Assembly (NCBI GenBank): GCA_947164965.1
Contig: CAMUYR010000012.1
Coordinates: forward strand, 1-64,000
Length of the DNA: 64,000 nt
Direction of reading: 5' to 3'
DNA from: an uncultured Prevotella sp.
Lineage (GTDB): Bacteria; Bacteroidota; Bacteroidia; Bacteroidales; Bacteroidaceae
Shown: positions 55,560 to 61,440 of the stretch, one piece after another
Numbering within the stretch: the stretch's first letter is position 1
Layout of the letters: each line of letters starts with the position of its first letter
Translations under genes and position numbers: made by a program
Notes under the pieces: model-generated
Seen by the model: the letters and a program-made list of their open reading frames with translations, nothing else
Told to the model about the DNA's origin: nothing
Database searches by the model: none

Positions 55560-55601
55560 CCAATAACCCTGGGTTATTTCGCAATAAGGCAGGGTTATTG
55601 G
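55560..55601. repeat. Hairpin copy of the dispersed CAATAACCCTG repeat
   Basis: CCAATAACCCTG (55560-55571) and CAGGGTTATTGG (55590-55601) are perfect 12-bp arms. In reverse complement the left half reads CAATAACCCTGCCTTATT, the same core as at 11725-11745. It is just after the MscS stop and could double as a terminator, though no T-run follows. Confidence 0.65.
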
Positions 55602-55759
55602 CGGATAATGGCGGTTCTAGCATGTTTTTGAGGCCTGCGAGAGCAGGATTTTGATGCATTCTGTCCCTTTGCCGAGGTATGGCATCTTAGGTGTTTTTTG
55701 TTTTGAAATGCCGTATCTCATTGATTTATAGCTTTTTAGATGAATTACTGATGACCGAG

Positions 55760-55908
55760 TATTCCAGTTATTCCAATTCCAGTTTATTTTTTAGGTATCC
55801 CCATTCCGCTTATTATATATATAACTATCTATATATCAATTAGTTATATAATATATAAAGAGGGTGTGTATGCTCATTTTTCTAATTGGAATTGGAATAA
55901 TTGGAATA
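55760..55908. repeat. 149-bp nested inverted-repeat element, MITE-like
   Basis: Outer arms of 25 bp at 55760-55784 and 55884-55908 are complementary with two G-U-type mismatches; the 14-bp core TTATTCCAATTCCA / TGGAATTGGAATAA is perfect. Inside lies a second hairpin, TATATAACTA (55818-55827) / TAGTTATATA (55841-55850), in an extremely A/T-rich stretch. No transposase or clear target duplication is visible. The 55602-56069 gap otherwise has only the small frame at 55882. Confidence 0.6.
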
Positions 55909-56052
55909 ATGGAATTGATAAAGTTCGCAGTACACTTTGAAAGTGTAGTGGGCGATCGCCATGTTGGTTGGCATCGTCTTGAAGTTCGGACCCAGCGTGC
56001 CGTCGTCTCTACGAAGGTACTCTCGTTCGGAAAATTGCAAATAAATTTGCAT
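55882..56052 (-). pseudogene. 56-codon frame, possible gene remnant
   Basis: ATG at 56052 to TAG at 55882. The first 44 residues look protein-like (EREYLRRDDGTLGPNFK, AIAHYTFKVYCEL), while the last residues (FHYSNYSNSN) are just the translated inverted-repeat arm. It may be the surviving end of a longer lost gene next to a repeat element. No family was recognised, and chance cannot be excluded. Confidence 0.3.
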
Positions 56053-56069
56053 ATTCACTCACTTATTCG

Positions 56070-56077
56070 TACCTTTG
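56070..56077 (+). promoter_or_regulatory. -7 box TACCTTTG of the esterase gene
   Basis: TACCTTTG followed by CAGG, 27 bp before the ATG at 56105. It overlaps the longer frame's start at 56075, ruling that start out. Confidence 0.6.
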
Positions 56078-56104
56078 CAGGCAATTAGTGTAATTTTAAC
56101 CATT

Positions 56105-57892
56105 ATGAAACGATTTATTATCATTATTATTCAGTTTTTACTGCTTGTTACGCAGCTTTCTGCCTACAAGCAACAGTCGATTGACATCACCGTGAACGGC
56201 CAGAAGAGAAACATGGTGGTCTTTACCCCCAATGAGCTGCCTGCCAAGTCGCCATTATTTATCGTGACGCACGGCATGAACCAAGATCCTGAATACCAGT
56301 ATGGTTCTGACAAGATCTACGAGATGATTGATACAGCGAAGTTTGTCGTCACTTATTTGCGCAGCGACGGCAACACATGGGATGTTGGCGGGACAAAGGA
56401 CCAGAACTTCGTGATCAAGACTATCGACGAGATGGCCAGCCGTTTCGATATCGACAAAGACCGGGTATACTGGTCGGGCTTCTCGATGGGCTCCATGCTT
56501 ATCCACCATTGCATAGCCAACATGCAGGACAAGATTGCGGCTTTTGCGCCTACCAGCGGCATCCAGTTTTCTGAGGAGCCCTGGAACAATTGTCGGAAGC
56601 CCGTGAATCTCTTGGAGTGTATAGCCTATGGCGATGATGTGTTCGGCTATGAGAAATACGGCATTCATGCCTATATCGAGAATTATGCCTTGCATGATAA
56701 CCATACTCAGTATTCGAAAACGATAGGGTTCAAGCCATTCAATGGTGCCTGGCAGGACGGTGACATGGAGAAATGGACGGGCGGACCCGATGGTGGCGAG
56801 GTGTGGCTCTATTCATATAATAATGGTGGCCACTGGCCTACCGACCAGAACCGCCACCTTATCTGGAACTTCTGCAAGCGCTTCACCCTAAACCAGCCTC
56901 AAGCGCGAATCACCCAACCAGCAGGCGAGACCACCTATCTCAGAATAACCCCAGAGATGGGAGGCGTATTCCCTGATATCGCCATCGAAGCTACCGCCAA
57001 AGCTACCAAAGGCGAGATAGTGAAAGTGGAGATATACGATGGCAACACACTCATTGAAACGTTGACTGCAGCCCCTTATACAGCCACGTTGGCAGCTCCT
57101 AAGGCTGGCAAACACGAGCTGCGCGTTGTGGTGACAGACTCGAATGGCAAGAGAGGAGAAAACTCATGTCTGGTGAACTGCGTAGAGTCGAAGGTCAGCT
57201 ACGACCTGGCTCAGACTTTCACGTCGGAGGGTGTCGTGCCACAGAACTGGTATGTGACTCATGGCAGACAGAAGCGTGTAGGCGGCGGACTCCCATACAC
57301 CTCGGGCAGTCGCATTCTGCGCTTTACCAACGAGACGCGCGGTTTTGATTACGGACTGATGGTACAGAACACTAGTGGTAAGGAGAAAGAAGCATGGGCA
57401 AGATTCGGTGACAATGCTGCCCGTTCCTATATGACGCTGCATGCAGGCCATTACAAGCTGAAAGCCAAATTATGCAACTGGAATCAGCCAGAATTCTCAC
57501 CCATCATCTTCACCGTTGAGAAACCTGATGGTGAGGAAGTGGCATCGGAGAGTTACAAACCGACTAAAAACATAGGAGGCAACACTGCCAACAAGTTCAC
57601 GAACAGCAGAATCAAGAGCTTCGACTTTGATATCCCTGAGACAGGCGACTACGTCATCACATTCTATACCGATGCCGCAAAGGATGCCGACTTCGTGATA
57701 GGATCGGCCTTACTGGAGGCTAAGACTTTTGCGGAGACAGGCATCCAGGAAATAAGACGTGACGACATGAAAGCCAACAAGAGCGGATGCTATGACCTCA
57801 GCGGACGCAGAATAGCAGACAGCGAATTGACGAACAGGCAATTAAAACCAGGGCTTTACATCATCAACGGGCGCAAGGTTCTGATAAAGTAA
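56105..57892 (+). CDS. Secreted PHB-depolymerase/feruloyl-esterase-like alpha/beta hydrolase with T9SS-type tail
   Basis: 595 residues from the ATG at 56105; signal peptide ending QLSA. The N-terminal alpha/beta hydrolase (about 20-270) carries FIVTHGMNQDP, nucleophile Ser127 in WSGFSMGSM and a late His in NNGGHWPTD, as in CE1-like esterases and PHB depolymerases (LpqC family). Next is an Ig-like Big domain (about 275-370, VKVEIYDGNTLIETL), a jelly-roll domain (about 375-555) and a sorting tail (CYDLSGRRI, GLYIINGRKVLIK). Probably removes acyl or feruloyl groups from plant glycans; the exact ester is unknown. Confidence 0.72.
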   Translation: MKRFIIIIIQFLLLVTQLSAYKQQSIDITVNGQKRNMVVFTPNELPAKSPLFIVTHGMNQDPEYQYGSDKIYEMIDTAKFVVTYLRSDGNTWDVGGTKDQNFVIKTIDEMASRFDIDKDRVYWSGFSMGSMLIHHCIANMQDKIAAFAPTSGIQFSEEPWNNCRKPVNLLECIAYGDDVFGYEKYGIHAYIENYALHDNHTQYSKTIGFKPFNGAWQDGDMEKWTGGPDGGEVWLYSYNNGGHWPTDQNRHLIWNFCKRFTLNQPQARITQPAGETTYLRITPEMGGVFPDIAIEATAKATKGEIVKVEIYDGNTLIETLTAAPYTATLAAPKAGKHELRVVVTDSNGKRGENSCLVNCVESKVSYDLAQTFTSEGVVPQNWYVTHGRQKRVGGGLPYTSGSRILRFTNETRGFDYGLMVQNTSGKEKEAWARFGDNAARSYMTLHAGHYKLKAKLCNWNQPEFSPIIFTVEKPDGEEVASESYKPTKNIGGNTANKFTNSRIKSFDFDIPETGDYVITFYTDAAKDADFVIGSALLEAKTFAETGIQEIRRDDMKANKSGCYDLSGRRIADSELTNRQLKPGLYIINGRKVLIK

Positions 57893-57934
57893 GGAATCAT
57901 AGAACACAAAAGTCGGTTCCAGTGTGTACAAAAA

Positions 57935-57966
57935 AAGCGCTTCCGTCTTGGAAGCGCCTTCTTTTT
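57935..57966. terminator. Convergent terminator
   Basis: GCGCTTCC (57937-57944) / GGAAGCGC (57950-57957) with a GTCTT loop, A-run before and CTTCTTTTT after. It serves the esterase and the beta-barrel gene at 57982. Confidence 0.75.
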
Positions 57967-57981
57967 ATATTTCACGAATGA

Positions 57982-58557
57982 TTAGAGAGCGAACTTGTAG
58001 CCAATAGTGATAGAGATTGTGCTGTTGCGGCCCTGGTTAGCATCCTTCACAAGCTTGGTAACACCAATGTTGTAACGAGCATCCAGTACGAAGCTCTGAT
58101 ACTCATAAGACAGACCTACAGGAATAGAGAAGTTGAAGCTCTTAATGCCTTCGATAGTTGCTGTTTCGCCATCGTAAGAAGCCTTGTGACGTACATTGAA
58201 TGCAGGCTGGATACCAGCTTTGATAGCAAAGCCCTTTGCGGGATAGTACTGAGCCAGGATGGGGATATTGATGTAGTCGAGGTTATACTTCAGAGACTTG
58301 TTCATACCATCCTCCTTGAAGCGGCAACCCTCCATAGAATACAGAGCACCGAAAGCGATACCAAAGTTCTCAGCGATGCCATACTCAGCCTCAACACCAG
58401 CTACGAGACCAACCTTCATCTTCTGATCACCATCACCAGTAACGGTTGAGAGGTTAATACCTGCCTTTGGCTGGAGAGTAATCTGACCAACTTCGTTCTG
58501 TGCATTTGCGCTCAGCGCAGCTACCATGAAGGCAGCAATCATCATTAATTTCTTCAT
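57982..58557 (-). CDS. Outer-membrane beta-barrel protein (porin family)
   Basis: 191 residues with a signal peptide (ending ANAQ). The body is a short beta-barrel with alternating strands: LQPKAGINLSTVTGD, GLVAGVEAEYGIAENFGIAFGALYS, LDYINIPILAQYYP, FAIKAGIQPAFNVR and the closing STISITIGYKFAL. This matches the PF13568-type small OMP of Bacteroidetes. Function not known beyond outer-membrane location. Own promoter at 58614. Confidence 0.8.
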   Translation of the reverse strand: MKKLMMIAAFMVAALSANAQNEVGQITLQPKAGINLSTVTGDGDQKMKVGLVAGVEAEYGIAENFGIAFGALYSMEGCRFKEDGMNKSLKYNLDYINIPILAQYYPAKGFAIKAGIQPAFNVRHKASYDGETATIEGIKSFNFSIPVGLSYEYQSFVLDARYNIGVTKLVKDANQGRNSTISITIGYKFAL

Positions 58558-58613
58558 AATAATTTAAGTTTAGTTAATATTCGGATTTCTCCATTAGTAA
58601 TTAATTGATGCTG

Positions 58614-58621
58614 CAAATTTA
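58614..58621 (-). promoter_or_regulatory. -7 box TAAATTTG of the beta-barrel gene at 57982
   Basis: Minus-strand TAAATTTG followed by CAGC, 57 bp before the ATG. Confidence 0.5.
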
Positions 58622-58654
58622 GTAATTATTTTTAATTCCGCAAGCTTTTTTAAT

Positions 58655-58747
58655 AAAAAAATGCATTTTTACGAGCATTTTCTTAAAAAAGATGCATATT
58701 GAGGTGCATTTTCTTAAAAAAAATGCATTTTGGGGTGCCTTTCTTAA
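58655..58747. repeat. Three tandem copies of a 31-bp A/T-rich unit
   Basis: TGCAT starts at 58662, 58693 and 58724, an exact 31-bp period. Each unit reads roughly A-run, TGCAT, T-rich, GGTGC or GAGC, then TTTCTT. The units differ at several bases. It lies between two OMP genes. The minus-strand translation (FFLRK, IFFKK repeats) is not a real protein. Confidence 0.75.
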
Positions 58748-58765
58748 AAAAATTAATAAAAGAAA

Positions 58766-58798
58766 TCCGCCCGACTCCATCGAAAGGAATCGGGCGGA
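58766..58798 (-). terminator. Terminator of the beta-barrel gene at 58836
   Basis: TCCGCCCGA (58766-58774) pairs with TCGGGCGGA (58790-58798), with further GGA/TCC pairing inside. On the minus strand TTTCTTTTATT follows. Confidence 0.75.
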
Positions 58799-58835
58799 CA
58801 AAAGTATTAAATCAAATTTTTAATGCTTCCTAAAA

Positions 58836-59366
58836 TTAGAAGTTGTAGTAGAGACCGAAGGTCAGGTTGTTACCATTCAGGTCCAGACCGAAAGTGTTCA
58901 CAGCCTTTGCACCCTCGTAATCATCCTTTGAGTTCTCGTAACCCAAGAAACCGAAGTGAGTAACGAAGCTCAGCTTGTCGTTCAGGTTTACAGCAACACC
59001 TGGCTTGATACCTACATTGAAAGTGTTGTTCTTAAAACCATAGTACTTTGTGTTAGTGTAACCAACAGTACCGTCGATGAACACGTTAACCTTGTCGAGC
59101 TTAGCAACAGTGTAACGAACATAAGGAGCAATAGTGAACTTCTTTACCTTAGACTCATCCTTACCAGCCTCACCGTAACCAATTACAGTACCTACTGCCC
59201 AATTCTCATTAAGGTTGTAACCAACCTCAGGCATAATTGACCAAACAGTTGTGCTGTTACCGTCCTGAGAAGCTGTTGCGAAACCAAGGCTACCACCGAT
59301 GTAAGCCTGAGCGTTCATTGTTGCTGCAACTGCGATAGCAGCGAGTGTCATCATAATCTTTTTCAT
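58836..59366 (-). CDS. Small outer-membrane beta-barrel protein
   Basis: 176 residues with a signal peptide (ending MNAQA). Barrel strands alternate through AYIGGSLGFATASQ, IMPEVGYNLNENWAVGTVIGYG, APYVRYTVAKL, GIKPGVAVNLNDKLSFVTHFG and the final FGLYYNF. It fits the PF13505-type OMP beta-barrel family. Upstream lies a -7 box (59438) and a perfect FNR-type palindrome (59506). Function unknown. Confidence 0.8.
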   Translation of the reverse strand: MKKIMMTLAAIAVAATMNAQAYIGGSLGFATASQDGNSTTVWSIMPEVGYNLNENWAVGTVIGYGEAGKDESKVKKFTIAPYVRYTVAKLDKVNVFIDGTVGYTNTKYYGFKNNTFNVGIKPGVAVNLNDKLSFVTHFGFLGYENSKDDYEGAKAVNTFGLDLNGNNLTFGLYYNF

Positions 59367-59437
59367 TGTTTTCTATTTTTTTGATTAAACTTCGACATTT
59401 GGTCTTTCGACCGCCTGCCATTATCCTTAACACGGTG

Positions 59438-59445
59438 CAAAGGTA
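59438..59445 (-). promoter_or_regulatory. -7 box TACCTTTG of the beta-barrel gene at 58836
   Basis: Minus-strand TACCTTTG followed by CACCG, 72 bp before the ATG. Confidence 0.6.
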
Positions 59446-59505
59446 GGAAGAAAACTAATACGACAGACTAAATTCTCCATAAAAGTCTTAATATTCCTTT
59501 AATTC

Positions 59506-59521
59506 CTTGATTTAAATCAAG
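59506..59521. promoter_or_regulatory. Perfect CRP/FNR-type palindrome
   Basis: CTTGATTTAAATCAAG is a 16-bp perfect palindrome containing TTGAT-N4-ATCAA, the FNR/CRP-family consensus. It lies about 60-75 bp upstream of the -7 box at 59438 (minus strand) and about 120 bp upstream of the kdsA box at 59640. Binding by an oxygen- or redox-sensing FNR-like regulator is inference. Confidence 0.5.
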
Positions 59522-59639
59522 TCTATATGCAAAAAAAGTTAATGGCGGCTGTTTTATCTAAAGACTGGGCAATATTACACCTTATTTATAATATTATGCA
59601 AATTTTCGCCTATTTCTTGCTTGTTTCAAAAAAAATACT

Positions 59640-59647
59640 TACCTTTG
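59640..59647 (+). promoter_or_regulatory. -7 box TACCTTTG of kdsA
   Basis: TACCTTTG followed by CGTTT, 29 bp before the kdsA ATG at 59677. It lies inside the longer reading frame that opens at 59527 and so decides the start. Confidence 0.6.
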
Positions 59648-59676
59648 CGTTTGAAATAGATAGAAACGTGAATTGC

Positions 59677-60435
59677 ATGAAGGCAACATTTATAGCGGGC
59701 CCCTGCGTGATAGAATCGGCCGAACTGCTTGATACAGTGGCAGCCAGGCTGGTGGAAATCAACAAGAAATTGGGCACCGACATCATATTCAAGGCCTCGT
59801 TTGACAAGGCCAACCGCACTTCGATCAGCTCGTTTCGCGGACCAGGCATCGACCACGGTCTGCTGATGCTGAGCGATGTGAAGGCAAAATACGGGCTGCG
59901 CGTGCTGACCGACATTCACGAAGCATGGCAGGCAGAGCCCGCTGGTCAGGTGTGCGACGTGCTGCAGATACCGGCATTCCTCTGCCGGCAGACTGATTTG
60001 CTGATAGCCGCTGCCAAGACTGGGCGCACGGTGAACATCAAGAAGGCGCAGTTTCTGAGCGGAAAGGACATGCGCTATCCTGTAGAGAAAGCCCGCGAGG
60101 CCGGAGCCAGCGATGTATGGCTGACGGAGCGCGGCAACATGATGGGATATAACAATCTGGTGGTCGACTTCCGTAATATCCCCGATATGCTGGAGATATG
60201 CGACACGGTGATTATGGACTGCACCCACAGCGTACAGCGACCGGGCGGTGCTGACGGCAAGACGGGTGGCGACCGCCGCTTTGTGCCACAGATGGCAATG
60301 GCCGCCAAGGCCTTCGGTGCTACGGGCTGGTTCTTCGAGGTGCACCCCACCCCTGACCAGGGACTGAGCGACGCTGCCAATATGCTGGAGCTGGACAAGC
60401 TGGAGGGGCTAATAAAGGATATTATTTCGAAATAA
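59677..60435 (+). CDS. kdsA: 3-deoxy-8-phosphooctulonate (Kdo-8-P) synthase
   Basis: 252 residues from the ATG at 59677. It condenses arabinose 5-phosphate with PEP to Kdo-8-phosphate for lipopolysaccharide. Motifs: FIAGPCVIES at the N-terminus, FKASFDKANRTS, VLTDIHEAWQAEP, LQIPAFLCRQTDLL, KKAQFLSGKDM, DCTHSVQRPGG and FFEVHPTPDQGLSD. The N-terminus is about 15 residues shorter than in E. coli. It is followed 27 bp later by kdsD, the preceding step in the pathway. Confidence 0.95.
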   Translation: MKATFIAGPCVIESAELLDTVAARLVEINKKLGTDIIFKASFDKANRTSISSFRGPGIDHGLLMLSDVKAKYGLRVLTDIHEAWQAEPAGQVCDVLQIPAFLCRQTDLLIAAAKTGRTVNIKKAQFLSGKDMRYPVEKAREAGASDVWLTERGNMMGYNNLVVDFRNIPDMLEICDTVIMDCTHSVQRPGGADGKTGGDRRFVPQMAMAAKAFGATGWFFEVHPTPDQGLSDAANMLELDKLEGLIKDIISK

Positions 60436-60462
60436 CGATATATCGACATTTCGACTAAAAAG

Positions 60463-61410
60463 ATGAACGCAAGAGACTACGCTATACAATGCATCAAGGA
60501 CGAGGCACAAGCCTTGTTGGACCTGATACCCAAGATGGACGAACAATTCGATCAGGCCGTAGAGCTCATCATGCAATGTCAGGGCAAGGTGATTGTGACG
60601 GGCGTGGGCAAGAGCGGCCATATAGGCGCCAAGATAGCTGCCACGTTGGCATCGACAGGCACGCCTTCGTTCTTCATCAACCCGCTCGACGTCTATCATG
60701 GCGACCTGGGCGTGATGTCGAAGGGCGACGTGGTACTGGCGATCTCGAACTCAGGACAGACTGACGAGCTGTTGCGATTCATACCGATGGTGCTACACAT
60801 GGAGATACCCATCATAGGCATGAGCGGCAATCCGCAGTCGCTGCTGGCAAAATACTCTACCTACCACCTAAACGTGAGCGTAGAGAAGGAAGCCTGCCCG
60901 CTTAACCTGGCGCCTACCAGCAGTACAACGGCGACGCTGGCTATGGGCGATGCGCTGGCTGTGGCGCTGATGGAGCGCAGAAACTTCAAGCCGCAGGACT
61001 TTGCACAGTTCCACCCTGGTGGCGAATTAGGCAAGCGACTGCTGACGACGGCCCAGGACGTGATGATAACCGACAATCTGCCCACGCTGACTGCCGACAT
61101 GCATTTGGGCGAGGCCATCATCCACGTGAGCAAAGGCAAGCTGGGACTGGGCGTGGCCATCAAAGACGGTCGCATAGCAGGCATAATTACCGACGGCGAT
61201 ATCCGCCGTGCGATGGAGAAATGGCAGGCTGAGTTCTTCGACCGCACCGTCGATGACATCATGACCCGCGAGCCGAAGACTGTCGGGCCGCAGACAAAGA
61301 TATCGGAAGTACAGAAGATGATGAACAAATATAAGATACACAACGTGCTCGTGGTTGACAAGGAGAACCGACTGATAGGTATTGTTGACCGCTATGCTTG
61401 TGTATTATAA
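60463..61410 (+). CDS. kdsD: Arabinose-5-phosphate isomerase
   Basis: 315 residues. A SIS sugar-isomerase domain (about 30-180: VTGVGKSGHIGAKIAATLASTGTPSFF, GDVVLAISNSGQTDE, LAPTSSTTATLAMGDALA) is followed by two CBS domains (about 200-315). It makes arabinose 5-phosphate from ribulose 5-phosphate for the KdsA reaction. The KpsF/GutQ subgroup is indistinguishable by eye; linkage to kdsA favours the Kdo role. Confidence 0.93.
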   Translation: MNARDYAIQCIKDEAQALLDLIPKMDEQFDQAVELIMQCQGKVIVTGVGKSGHIGAKIAATLASTGTPSFFINPLDVYHGDLGVMSKGDVVLAISNSGQTDELLRFIPMVLHMEIPIIGMSGNPQSLLAKYSTYHLNVSVEKEACPLNLAPTSSTTATLAMGDALAVALMERRNFKPQDFAQFHPGGELGKRLLTTAQDVMITDNLPTLTADMHLGEAIIHVSKGKLGLGVAIKDGRIAGIITDGDIRRAMEKWQAEFFDRTVDDIMTREPKTVGPQTKISEVQKMMNKYKIHNVLVVDKENRLIGIVDRYACVL

Positions 61411-61440
61411 TATAAAAAGGTGTAAACAGAAATACAGAAT

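Noticed and set aside
55864..56088. 74-codon plus-strand frame
   Set aside because: Begins inside the inverted-repeat element and crosses the esterase promoter; the translation looks random after the Ile-rich repeat part.
58655..58747. CRISPR-like array
   Set aside because: Units abut at 31 bp without unique spacers and there are no cas genes nearby.
58619..58801. 60-codon frame with repeating FFLRK/IFFKK pattern
   Set aside because: It is the translation of a 31-bp tandem repeat plus a terminator, not a conserved protein.
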